From JAPLMW01 sp964619675 (GTDB lineage Bacteria > Planctomycetota > Phycisphaerae > Sedimentisphaerales > UBA12454): a stretch of 64,000 nt of DNA. The translations under genes were made by a program, and so were the position numbers. The stretch is from contig CAZUEO010000007.1 of assembly GCA_964619675.1 (NCBI GenBank), forward strand, positions 22,269 through 86,268, given 5' to 3'. The notes beneath the pieces are model-generated. The model did not search any database. It was not told the DNA's origin and saw nothing but the letters and a program-made list of their open reading frames with translations. Below, one piece after another: positions 7,649-15,920 of the stretch. Position 1 is the stretch's first letter. Each line of letters starts with the position of its first letter.

Positions 7649-9087
7649 TAATCCGCCTTCTCGAACATTCGAGCTATTCGAAGCAGTTTATCTTCCGCAA
7701 ATGCCGACGCTATAATCTGCAATCCTATCGGCAATTTATTTTTATCGAACCCGCAGGGAATACTAATGGCCGGCACCCCTGCAAGATTGACAGCAATGGT
7801 ATAAACATCCGAAAGATACATCTGCAATGGGTCTGCCGTTTTTTCGCCGATTTTAAAAGCAGTTGTAGGGCTTGTCGGCATTATGATACAATCAGCTTTT
7901 TCAAACGCAGCGGTAAAATCGCCGCGGATAAGATTTCGCACCTTAAGCGCTTTTAAATAATACGCATCATAATAGCCGCTTGAAAGCGCGTAAGTGCCGA
8001 GCATAATCCGTCTTTTGACTTCCGCACCGAGCGCCTCGTTCCGCGATTTGGTATACACCTCAATATAGTCTGCCGGTCTTGCAGTTCTGTATCCGTAATG
8101 CACGCCGTCGTAGCGGGCAAGATTGCTCGACGCCTCAGCGGTGGCGATTAAATAATACGCTGCTATCGCATATTCGAAGTGCGGCATCTTTATTTCGACA
8201 ATTTCAGCGCCAAGTTCCTTATAAACCTCGACTGCACTTTTAATTGCATTGACAACTTCGCCGTCGGCCCCTTCAAACAACTGCGGCACAACAGCAATTT
8301 TTAACCCTGTCACAGGTCGGTTGATTTTTTCAAGCCAGTCGCAAAGCGGCGCCATTTTCTCATCAACGCTGGTACTGTCTTTCTCATCGTGCCCCGCTAT
8401 AACATTAAGCATCAAGGCACAATCTTCAATATTTTTTGTCAGCGGCCCAATCTGGTCGAGGCTTGAGCCATACGCTACAAGCCCGTATCTTGACACTCTT
8501 CCGTAAGTAGGTTTTAAACCCACAACGCCGCAAAAGCTTGCCGGCTGTCTGATTGAGCCGCCAGTGTCGCTTCCCATCGCCGCAAAGCACATTTTTGCCG
8601 CTACCGCAGCAGCCGAACCGCCGCTGCTGCCGCCCGGCACACGCGAAGAGTCCCACGGATTGACCGTCTTTTTAAGATCTGAATTTTCAGTGCTTGAGCC
8701 CATCGCAAATTCATCGAGATTTGTCTTGCCGATAATGATAGCATCGGCGGCAAGCAGTTTTTCAATTACCGTTGCATTGTAAGGTGAACGGAAATTTTTG
8801 AGCATCTTCGATGCGCAGGTGGTCGTTCCGAATGTCGTGCACATATTGTCTTTAACGGCCATCGGCACACCTGCAAGAGCGCCGACAGGTTCACCTTTAC
8901 CGATTTTCTCATCAATCTCCTTTGCTTTTACCAAAGCATCTTTTTTAAAGGTGTCCAAAAACGCGCCGATTTTAGCATCGTGTTTTTCAATCTGTTCAAA
9001 TACCGCTTCTGTTGCATCAGCACTTTTGACGCTGCCATTCTTGATTCCATTTCGCAACTGTAACGCAGTTAAATCAGTTAAATTCAT
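7648..9087 (-). CDS. gatA: aspartyl/glutamyl-tRNA(Asn/Gln) amidotransferase subunit A (amidase)
   Basis: 479 residues, normal for GatA. The amidase signature is complete: catalytic Lys in GVPMAVKDNMCT, the serine-rich loop RVPGGSSGGSAAAVAA, and the nucleophile region GSDTGGSIRQPASFCG. It releases ammonia from glutamine and channels it to GatB for transamidation of misacylated tRNA. It sits in the order gatC-gatA-gatB with no gaps: the gatC stop is immediately followed by the gatA ATG. The presence of the trimer implies that the organism makes Gln-tRNA and/or Asn-tRNA indirectly. Confidence 0.97.
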   Translation of the reverse strand: MNLTDLTALQLRNGIKNGSVKSADATEAVFEQIEKHDAKIGAFLDTFKKDALVKAKEIDEKIGKGEPVGALAGVPMAVKDNMCTTFGTTTCASKMLKNFRSPYNATVIEKLLAADAIIIGKTNLDEFAMGSSTENSDLKKTVNPWDSSRVPGGSSGGSAAAVAAKMCFAAMGSDTGGSIRQPASFCGVVGLKPTYGRVSRYGLVAYGSSLDQIGPLTKNIEDCALMLNVIAGHDEKDSTSVDEKMAPLCDWLEKINRPVTGLKIAVVPQLFEGADGEVVNAIKSAVEVYKELGAEIVEIKMPHFEYAIAAYYLIATAEASSNLARYDGVHYGYRTARPADYIEVYTKSRNEALGAEVKRRIMLGTYALSSGYYDAYYLKALKVRNLIRGDFTAAFEKADCIIMPTSPTTAFKIGEKTADPLQMYLSDVYTIAVNLAGVPAISIPCGFDKNKLPIGLQIIASAFAEDKLLRIARMFEKAD

Positions 9088-9399
9088 TTAAAAATCGCCG
9101 GTATCTTCCAGAATTTTCGGGACTATAAAAAATTGTTCATCTTTATCAGGAGCGTTTGAAATCGTTTTTTCAGTGCCAAGCGATGGTTTAATTACATCAT
9201 CTCTGAAGCAATTATTTACCGGCAGGCAATGCGCCAGCGGCTCGACATTTGCCGTATCAAGCTGGTTAAGCTTTTCCACATATTCAAGTATTGCACTTAG
9301 CTGAACGGCAAACTGAGCAATTTCAGCCTCGCTTAAAGCCAGCCTGGCAAGCTTGGCAACCTGTTTTACCTGCTCGATATCTATCTTTTTAGGACCCAT
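9088..9399 (-). CDS. gatC: aspartyl/glutamyl-tRNA(Asn/Gln) amidotransferase subunit C
   Basis: 103 residues, typical GatC size. It starts MGPKKIDIEQVKQVAKLARL, matching the conserved GatC helix, and has the VEPLAHCLPVNNCFRDD segment that corresponds to the VxPxxH...LRxD region of the family. GatC is a small clamp that stabilises the GatA-GatB interface. It is the first gene of the operon, with an AGGAAAG ribosome-binding site before the ATG, and diverges from the lipoyl E2 gene across a 108-base spacer. Confidence 0.93.
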   Translation of the reverse strand: MGPKKIDIEQVKQVAKLARLALSEAEIAQFAVQLSAILEYVEKLNQLDTANVEPLAHCLPVNNCFRDDVIKPSLGTEKTISNAPDKDEQFFIVPKILEDTGDF

Positions 9400-9448
9400 A
9401 GTCTTTCCTGCTGCATACAGTACCCAATCGGTGATAATTTTTCAAGTA

Positions 9449-9477
9449 TTGACAACATTGTTTTATTAAAGTATTTT
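9449..9477 (+). promoter_or_regulatory. sigma-70-type promoter for the lipoyl acyltransferase gene
   Basis: TTGACA at 9449-9454, a 17-base spacer and TATTTT at 9472-9477, followed 30 bases later by the ATG with AGGA 7 bases before it. Confidence 0.5.
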
Positions 9478-9507
9478 CACTGAAATTAATTAAAATAGGA
9501 AATAAAT

Positions 9508-10563
9508 ATGGCAAAGGAAATCAAGCTGCCGCGGCTCGGCGAAACGATGGAAGAAGGGATTATTGTAAACTGCCTGGTCAAAGTCGGTCAGAAAGTCAAA
9601 AAAGGCGATTATTTATTTGAAATTGAAACCGATAAGGCGACATTCGAGATGGAATCGCCCGAAGAAGGTTTTGTAAAAGTAATCGTTGCCCAACCGGGCC
9701 GGACCCTGTCGGTCGGAGATATCCTTTTAGTCCTTGGCGATGAAAATGAAAAAATTAACACAGAAAAAACCGCCAATAAAAAAACAACTGCCGACACACC
9801 GGCTGAAAGAACACCAACAGAAAAAATATCGCAGGCTGATTTAACTGCCGCTGCACAAAATTCAACCGGCTACAAGCTCGGCCAAAAAGTGCCGCTAAGC
9901 AGAATAGCTAAAATCACTGCTGAAAAAATGCTCCAGTCAAAACGCGAGAAACCCTGTTTTTATCTTAATATCACCGTTGATGTAACTGAACTTACCGCGT
10001 ATCGCGAGAGACTAAATAAATCAGCCGAGATTAAAATATCAATTAATGATTTTATAATTAGAGCTTTGGCACTTGGCCTTACACAATGGCCGATTATGAC
10101 AGGCAAGCTCGAAAGCGATAATATTCTGCTTGCCGATTCGATTGGCATAGGTCTTGCCACTACCATAAAAGGACAGATAGTTTTCCCCGTCATCAAGAAT
10201 GTCGACAAAAAAAATCTCACTCAGATTGCACAATACCACATTGCCCTTATCGAGCGCACCGAAGCGGGAAAATTAACGCCGGACGACTTCGAAGACGGTT
10301 GTATCACCATAAGCAATCTCGGCCAGTTAGGCATAGATTTATTTATTCCCATCGTCCAGCCGGGGCAGTGCAGCATTCTCGGCGTTGGAAAAATATCAGA
10401 TACCTGCTTTTTGGAAAAAGACCATACTGTTGTGCACAAACTTATGAAAATGACGCTTGCCGTCGACCACAGGATAGCAAACGGCGCAGAAGCATCGCAA
10501 TTTCTAAGCTGTGTCGGAAAACTATTAGAAGACCCTCAAAGGCTGGTAGAGGAATCACTTTGA
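9508..10563 (+). CDS. short 2-oxo acid dehydrogenase E2-like lipoyl acyltransferase
   Basis: 351 residues. An N-terminal lipoyl domain (1-78) carries the lipoylation motif EIETDKATFEMESP (Lys44 expected to be modified). A 40-residue Lys/Thr-rich linker follows, then an acyltransferase catalytic domain (about 130-351). The usual peripheral-subunit-binding domain, which docks E1/E3, is not visible, and the protein is shorter than the common 400-500. The active-site motif reads DHRIANG: the catalytic His is kept but the Asp of DHRxxDG is Asn. No E1 or E3 gene lies nearby. It may act with remotely encoded partners, or have a different acyl-transfer role (inference). Confidence 0.8.
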   Translation: MAKEIKLPRLGETMEEGIIVNCLVKVGQKVKKGDYLFEIETDKATFEMESPEEGFVKVIVAQPGRTLSVGDILLVLGDENEKINTEKTANKKTTADTPAERTPTEKISQADLTAAAQNSTGYKLGQKVPLSRIAKITAEKMLQSKREKPCFYLNITVDVTELTAYRERLNKSAEIKISINDFIIRALALGLTQWPIMTGKLESDNILLADSIGIGLATTIKGQIVFPVIKNVDKKNLTQIAQYHIALIERTEAGKLTPDDFEDGCITISNLGQLGIDLFIPIVQPGQCSILGVGKISDTCFLEKDHTVVHKLMKMTLAVDHRIANGAEASQFLSCVGKLLEDPQRLVEESL

Positions 10564-11304
10564 GACGTTTACAAGTCTCAAAATCGTCAGTGCCGTCCTG
10601 GGCAGCCTTTCAAGGATGAACGTTTCATACTCAATCAAAAGATTTTGCATTTCAACAAGCGTTTTACTATCACAGCTTAAAACCTTTGCCGGCTGGTTCA
10701 AACACTTTGCACATTCGCTGCTTATCTTTTTTTTGTCAATAAAGGCAGATTCGCAGTCCCGGCAGACAAGGGCGCTAGCCGATGGGCTGAAGAAAAACTC
10801 TCGCCAGTCGTCGGCAAATTTTCTTTTGCAGTTCGCGCAGCAATCGCAAAGAGGTTTTGAGCCTGTTTTACCTAATAGTGCAAACTGAAAAATTATCAGA
10901 TATGGTAAAATCTTATCATCGGGATTATCTTCAAGCCTCTGCAAAAAAACAACCGCTTCATTAAACATCGCAGGATGCGGGTCGAGCTCCTTGGTAAATA
11001 AATTCAGCAGCTCGCAGACAAAAAATGCACAGTTTAGTGCAAAAAGTCTCTTGCGCAGTGCAAATCCGAAAAAAGTCGGGTTAAACTCGGTCAGCGTTGC
11101 AAGTTTCTCACCGTCCCTGAAGGAAAAAACCATATCGCCTGCGGAAAAAAGCTCAACCGGCCCGCCGAAAGGCGATTTGGGCCTCTTTGCGCCCTTGGCA
11201 ATTACGTTCAGCTTACCCAAACAAGCGGTAAAAAAGGTAAGTATCTGAGAACTTTCAGAATAATCGGTCGTGCGAATACAAATGCCTTTGTCTTTTTTCA
11301 GCAT
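10555..11304 (-). CDS. recO: DNA repair protein RecO
   Basis: 249 residues, matching RecO. The N-terminal OB-fold is visible from GICIRTTDYSESSQILTFF through GKLNVIAKGAKRPKSPFGGP. The C-terminal helical domain carries four cysteines arranged as two C-x2-C pairs (CANC, CRDC), the zinc-finger seen in many RecO proteins. RecO loads RecA on SSB-coated single strands together with RecR in gap and break repair. It is the distal gene of the pgpA-to-recO reverse-strand run, 8 bases after ybeY, and overlaps the convergent E2 gene by 9 bases at the 3' end. Confidence 0.9.
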   Translation of the reverse strand: MLKKDKGICIRTTDYSESSQILTFFTACLGKLNVIAKGAKRPKSPFGGPVELFSAGDMVFSFRDGEKLATLTEFNPTFFGFALRKRLFALNCAFFVCELLNLFTKELDPHPAMFNEAVVFLQRLEDNPDDKILPYLIIFQFALLGKTGSKPLCDCCANCKRKFADDWREFFFSPSASALVCRDCESAFIDKKKISSECAKCLNQPAKVLSCDSKTLVEMQNLLIEYETFILERLPRTALTILRLVNVSK

Positions 11305-11312
11305 TAAAGCCT

Positions 11313-11804
11313 CTATCCTCTGCGATTATATACTATGCCGTAACCGAATTTTTGGAGTATCTCATCTTCGGTTTTGTGTATTTTCGCCGCTTTTTTCGCC
11401 GTGGAATCATCGAAACCAAGATTGTGAAGCAGGCCGTGCAGAAAATAAAGTGCAAGTTCCGACTGCAGCTTAAGCCCTCTTTTTTTCGCCTGCCGCCGAG
11501 CCTCTTCGGCGTTTACCGCAATGTCAAAAATCTTCAAACCCTTTGCAGCATCAGAAAGGTCAAAACTGATAACATCGGTAGCACCGCTTTTTTTCAGAAA
11601 TTTACGATTCAGCCTCGTTATTTGGCGGTCACCCAGAACAGCAAAATTTATATGAGCTTTTTTTGTCCCGAACCGCCAGGCAGTTTTTTGAACCATCTCA
11701 ATCATCTTGTGGCGGTTAAAACGAACAGCATCACAGCCAACATTTATATTAACTATGATACCGGATATGACGTTCTTATCAGGCGCCTTCTTTTTCATTC
11801 TCAT
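11313..11804 (-). CDS. ybeY: endoribonuclease YbeY (16S rRNA maturation/quality control)
   Basis: 163 residues. The core DVISFDLSDAAKG and the metal motif HGLLHNLGFDD are typical of YbeY (UPF0054), a single-strand endoribonuclease needed for 16S 3' end processing and ribosome quality control. The first two zinc-ligand histidines are present; the third ligand position, usually His in HGxLHLxGYDH, is Asp here. It overlaps the HD hydrolase gene upstream by 26 bases and follows phoH-pgpH-like genes, the classic phoH-pgpH-ybeY arrangement. An ATG two codons downstream is an equally possible start. Confidence 0.9.
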   Translation of the reverse strand: MRMKKKAPDKNVISGIIVNINVGCDAVRFNRHKMIEMVQKTAWRFGTKKAHINFAVLGDRQITRLNRKFLKKSGATDVISFDLSDAAKGLKIFDIAVNAEEARRQAKKRGLKLQSELALYFLHGLLHNLGFDDSTAKKAAKIHKTEDEILQKFGYGIVYNRRG

Positions 11805-13293
11805 CAGTCTGCTGACCTAGTTCGGCAGGTTTCGGATAAGCAACCCTGCCGTGGTGATGAGCCGCAAGACTTTTCGAAAGCGATTCTTCTATCCGGCTCA
11901 GTTCGCGAAGGGTAAGCTCACACTCGTCAAACTGGCCGTCCTGCAGCCGTTTCATAGCCATATTGTGAACTACCGTTTCTATCCTCGTCGGCGTTATTTC
12001 TGTAAGGGCACGCACCGCCCCTTCAACCGCGTCGGCAAGCATAACTATCGCGGCCTCTTTTGTCTGCGGCCGTGGGCCGGGATACCTAAATCCGGCCTCC
12101 GACGTCATCTTGCCGTCGGCCTTCTTCTTCGCCTCCTCGTAAAAATACTCTATAAGCGTAGTGCCGTGATGTGTCTCGATGAACTGCCTTATAACGGCAG
12201 GTAGCCTATATTCCCTGGCCATCTCAATGCCGTCCTTGACATGGCCGACAATTATCAACTGACTCATAGCCGGCGAAAGCTGTTCGTGCCGGCTTGCGGT
12301 ACCCATCTGATTTTCAATGAAATAACGGGGCTTGCCGATTTTGCCGATGTCGTGATAATAAGCGCCCACCCTGCACAAAAGACCGTTCGCAGCGACAGCC
12401 TCGGCAGCGGCCTCAGCTATTGAACCTATAAGCAGACTATGACTGAATGTGCCGGGCGCTTCCATTGCAAGTTTCTTCAGCAGCGGCTGATTGGCATCGC
12501 TATAATCCAGCAGAGTCATACTCGTCGCAATTCGGAAAATCTTCTCAATCAGAGGCAGAAACGCCTGGATAATCACACCCACAAAAACCGTCAATGCCGC
12601 CATCCTGCCGGCACAAGCAAAAAGCGAACCAGCCGGTTCCTTTTCAAAAAAGCCCATTGCCACACAAACAACAAAAACCGCTATGCCGGCAAAGGCGCCA
12701 ACTTCAAGAAGCTTCATGCGGGTTCTTATTTCCTTGAGCATAAAACAACTCGTCAGAATTCCCGCAGCCATCGTCAAAAATAAAGCAAAATCGCTTTCTT
12801 TGCCGGCGGCAAAACAGACAAGCGGGGCAAAAAAAAGACTCATCCCTATTGCAAACCGCTGGTCATAAGCAATAGCCAGAATTACGGCACAGGCTATCGA
12901 ACAGGCTACCGCCAGATAAACACCGTTCGGGAAAAAAGAGCCGAGCCTTGTAATGACCAGCAGCAAAATGAACAAACCGCAAAGTACAAGAGCCCTTAAA
13001 GGATTTTTGATTATCCTGTTATTGTAATGATAAACATATACCGCCATTGTGAAACCGACGCCGACGACGATTAAACATACCGGGATTATCTGCTGCCAGG
13101 GACGGAAACCGAATATGTCCTGACCGACAGCAATACTCAAAAGCACGCAGCACGCTGTGATGAAACCAGCCAGTATCAAAACCGCAGCGGGAATACCGCT
13201 GTTGACAACTTCGCTTATCCTGGCGAACCTTTCGGCTGCAATGGTCTCTCTGAACTGCTTGCGGCGCGGACTTATTTTTTTGAGTATTGCCAT
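11779..13293 (-). CDS. PgpH-like 7TM-HD phosphohydrolase (c-di-AMP phosphodiesterase family), short form
   Basis: 504 residues: a short basic leader, about seven membrane helices (roughly 33-265), then an HD domain with the divalent-metal motif AYYHDIGKIGKP and later HHGTTLIEYF, as in the 7TMR-HD/PgpH family that cleaves c-di-AMP. Typical PgpH (about 700 residues) has a large extracytoplasmic HDED sensor domain before the membrane block; that is missing here, leaving membrane plus catalytic parts. The neighbours phoH and ybeY are the standard partners of pgpH. Substrate is assigned by family and context only. Confidence 0.8.
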   Translation of the reverse strand: MAILKKISPRRKQFRETIAAERFARISEVVNSGIPAAVLILAGFITACCVLLSIAVGQDIFGFRPWQQIIPVCLIVVGVGFTMAVYVYHYNNRIIKNPLRALVLCGLFILLLVITRLGSFFPNGVYLAVACSIACAVILAIAYDQRFAIGMSLFFAPLVCFAAGKESDFALFLTMAAGILTSCFMLKEIRTRMKLLEVGAFAGIAVFVVCVAMGFFEKEPAGSLFACAGRMAALTVFVGVIIQAFLPLIEKIFRIATSMTLLDYSDANQPLLKKLAMEAPGTFSHSLLIGSIAEAAAEAVAANGLLCRVGAYYHDIGKIGKPRYFIENQMGTASRHEQLSPAMSQLIIVGHVKDGIEMAREYRLPAVIRQFIETHHGTTLIEYFYEEAKKKADGKMTSEAGFRYPGPRPQTKEAAIVMLADAVEGAVRALTEITPTRIETVVHNMAMKRLQDGQFDECELTLRELSRIEESLSKSLAAHHHGRVAYPKPAELGQQTDENEKEGA

Positions 13294-13296
13294 AAA

Positions 13297-14244
13297 CTAT
13301 TGACTACGCTTTTTCTTTTTTGCTTCGTAAGCCTGAACTATATCCTGCACAAGATTATGCCTTACAATATCGGTATCATCAAGACCTATCAGAGATATTC
13401 CTTCTGTGCCGGCAAGAGTCTTCATCGCATCGAGCATTCCGCTTTTCTGTCCTCTTTCAAGGTCCACCTGGGTAACATCGCCGGTGATAATCATCTTCGA
13501 ACCTCTGCCCATCCTTGTCAGAAACATCAGCATCTGTGCCGGCGAAGTATTCTGAGCCTCATCACAGATAATACACGCTTCATTAAGCGTCCTGCCCCGC
13601 ATAAACGCAAGCGGAATCACCTCTATTATATCCATCTCCATCAGTTTGTGCATCTGCGAAAATTCCATCATATCTTCAAGACTGTCAAACAGCGGCCTTA
13701 AATACGGATTAACCTTGGCCTGCATATCGCCCGGCAGGAAGCCGAGCTTTTCACCCGCTTCGACCGCAGGACGGGCCAGCACTATCTTGCGTATCTGTTT
13801 TTTCCTCAGCATTGAAACGGCGACAGCTACCGCCAAATATGTTTTGCCCGTGCCGGCAGGTCCCGTGCAGAAAGTCAAATCGTAATTCAGCATCGCTTCT
13901 ATGTACCGTCGCTGGCCGCGAGTAAACGGTTTTACCATTTTCTTCGGAGAATAGACCTGGATACCAAAACCTTCGTCAGGCTCGATGCTGACCTCTACCT
14001 TGCTTATCAGGCCGATGATGTCGTTGGCATTAAGCTTGCCGAATCTGGCCAGATGATTCTGCATCAGCTCGACAACCTTTGCGGCCTTGCCGACCTCCTC
14101 GTCGCCCCCTTTAAGGATAATTTCATCGTCCCTTGCGGCAATCCGAACACCACAGCGTGCCCGCAATATCCTTAAATGCTCGTCGCCCGGGCCGAAAAGC
14201 TCCAGCCGACTGCCGCCAGATTCAATTTGTATCGTCTGGTCCAT
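13297..14244 (-). CDS. PhoH-like ATPase
   Basis: 315 residues. A KH-like N-terminal section precedes the PhoH P-loop ATPase: Walker A GPAGTGKTYLAVA, then VLARPAVEAGEKLGFLPGD, the MRGRTLNEACIICDEAQN Walker B region and TRMGRGSKMIITGDVTQVDL, all highly conserved in PhoH/YbeZ. YbeZ-type proteins act with YbeY in ribosome or RNA metabolism. The gene ends 4 bases before the HD-hydrolase start and follows cdsA by 4 bases, so it is inside the operon. Confidence 0.92.
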   Translation of the reverse strand: MDQTIQIESGGSRLELFGPGDEHLRILRARCGVRIAARDDEIILKGGDEEVGKAAKVVELMQNHLARFGKLNANDIIGLISKVEVSIEPDEGFGIQVYSPKKMVKPFTRGQRRYIEAMLNYDLTFCTGPAGTGKTYLAVAVAVSMLRKKQIRKIVLARPAVEAGEKLGFLPGDMQAKVNPYLRPLFDSLEDMMEFSQMHKLMEMDIIEVIPLAFMRGRTLNEACIICDEAQNTSPAQMLMFLTRMGRGSKMIITGDVTQVDLERGQKSGMLDAMKTLAGTEGISLIGLDDTDIVRHNLVQDIVQAYEAKKKKRSQ

Positions 14245-14247
14245 TAC

Positions 14248-15111
14248 TTAATTAATCAGCATAAAAAACAAATATGCAAAAACGCCGGTCGCAAGCGGAG
14301 AATCAATAACATCCAGCACTCCACCGAAACCGGGAACGGAATTTGACGCATCTTTCTGCTCGGCGGCGCGCTTCAACATCGACTCCGCCAAATCTCCAAA
14401 CTGACCCAAAAAGGCAAAAATCACACCAAATAAAATCGCTCTCATAAGGGACATTATATCAAAAGCCAAGGCAAATATCGAGGATACAACCGAAGCAAAA
14501 ATCACTGCCCCCGCCATACCCTCCCATGTTTTTTTAGGGCTTAAAACGGGTGAAAACTTGTGCCTGCCGAAAATTCGCCCGGCCGTATAAGCCCCTATAT
14601 CCGCACACTTTACGACAAAAATGTACATTAAAAACGCAATCGGGCCAAAATCAATTCTCACTGCCATAACAAAGCTTGTCAGCACACCAAGATAAACCAA
14701 AGCAAGCAGATTAGCGCCGCAGTTGGCAAATACACCGACGGCTGCGAATGCCAGGCCCTGCCATAAGAAAACCGCAAGAAGGGTAAAACAAACAACAAAG
14801 GCAAAAAAGAATACGGCAAACTGATACCGCTCGGCAAAAAACTGCGACAAGTACCAAACCGCAGCCAGTAGAATGGTACTTACGATTGTAACTGGTAAAA
14901 ATATTTTCGCACCTGCCGACCTTGCCAGTTTCGCTAATTCAAGATTTGCGGGAACAGCTATTATAATTAAAAAAATCACAAGAAGCGTTGCCTGTATAGA
15001 AGCCTCGGGTTTCTGCGCACTTAAACTGCCGTCAAGCCAGCCATCAAACAATATCAGCGCAACGAAACCGATAGTTATCAACGTGCCGAAGATAAGCCTG
15101 TATTTAAGCAT
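14248..15111 (-). CDS. cdsA: phosphatidate cytidylyltransferase
   Basis: 287 residues with about eight hydrophobic helices. The C-terminal signature SPKKTWEGMAGAV ... GQFGDLAESMLKRAAEQKD ... PGFGGVLDVIDS is the CdsA consensus, including the conserved Asp residues of the active site. The enzyme makes CDP-diacylglycerol from phosphatidate and CTP in the inner membrane, feeding phosphatidylglycerol synthesis (pgpA lies upstream in the same run). It follows uppS by about 20 bases, the common uppS-cdsA pairing. Confidence 0.95.
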   Translation of the reverse strand: MLKYRLIFGTLITIGFVALILFDGWLDGSLSAQKPEASIQATLLVIFLIIIAVPANLELAKLARSAGAKIFLPVTIVSTILLAAVWYLSQFFAERYQFAVFFFAFVVCFTLLAVFLWQGLAFAAVGVFANCGANLLALVYLGVLTSFVMAVRIDFGPIAFLMYIFVVKCADIGAYTAGRIFGRHKFSPVLSPKKTWEGMAGAVIFASVVSSIFALAFDIMSLMRAILFGVIFAFLGQFGDLAESMLKRAAEQKDASNSVPGFGGVLDVIDSPLATGVFAYLFFMLIN

Positions 15112-15131
15112 TAATAATCCCGATTAAAATT

Positions 15132-15917
15132 TCAGATTAAAGACGGTTTAATATCGCCCATACGCCTGGCTCGTTTCGAATACTCAATTACAGCTTTATC
15201 GAGGTCCTCAGCAGTAAAGTCGGGCCACAGCGTATCGGTAACATAAAATTCCGTATAGGACAGCTGCCACAAAAGAAAATTGCTCAACCTTATCTCGTTC
15301 GAGGTCCTGATGAGCAAATCAGGGTCTGGCAGAAAGGCACTATAGAGATTTTCGCTTATGCAATGTTCATCAATCTGTTCAACGGCTAGTTTCCGGTCGA
15401 TGCAGCTTTGGCAGATTTTTTTAACCGCATCGACAATTTCTTCTCTGCTGCCGTAATTGAGGGCAAGGGCAAGTGTCATTCCCGTATGTTTTGAAGTAAT
15501 CTCAACTGTTTTGCGCAGTTCCCTTACAAGCTTGGGCAGCAGCCTTTCCGTTCTGCCGAGATGCATGAGTCTGACGTTATATTTTTTGAGCGTTTTTCTT
15601 ATGCCGACAAGGTATCGTGTATAAAGCTGCATCAGGAAACTGACTTCTGTTTTCGGCCTTTTCCAGTTCTGCATGCTGAACGAATAAAGCGTAAGGCACT
15701 CCACGCCGAGCCTGACGCAGTGAAGCACAATCTTCTCAACTACTCTTGCGCCCTGCTGGTGGCCCTGGAACCGCTCAAGGCCGTGCCTTATTGCCCATCT
15801 GCCGTTGCCGTCCATTATTATCGCTATATGTCGCGGCATCTTATCAGCGCTAATACCGAGTCTTTTTGCCGCCGCGATGCGATTTTCCTGTATTTCTGTT
15901 TTTTCCTTCGGACCCAA
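15132..15917 (-). CDS. uppS: isoprenyl transferase / undecaprenyl diphosphate synthase
   Basis: 261 residues. The family signature HIAIIMDGNGRWAIRHG at about 30-46 contains the catalytic Asp of the diphosphate site, followed by the RFQGHQQGA region and the C-terminal DLLIRTSNEIRLSNFLLWQ motif, all conserved in cis-prenyltransferases. It builds the C55 lipid carrier for cell-wall and surface-polymer synthesis. The usual SGExR motif reads TSNEIR here. It is separated by 3 bases from purA upstream and by 20 from cdsA downstream. Confidence 0.95.
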   Translation of the reverse strand: MGPKEKTEIQENRIAAAKRLGISADKMPRHIAIIMDGNGRWAIRHGLERFQGHQQGARVVEKIVLHCVRLGVECLTLYSFSMQNWKRPKTEVSFLMQLYTRYLVGIRKTLKKYNVRLMHLGRTERLLPKLVRELRKTVEITSKHTGMTLALALNYGSREEIVDAVKKICQSCIDRKLAVEQIDEHCISENLYSAFLPDPDLLIRTSNEIRLSNFLLWQLSYTEFYVTDTLWPDFTAEDLDKAVIEYSKRARRMGDIKPSLI

Positions 15918-15920
15918 ATC

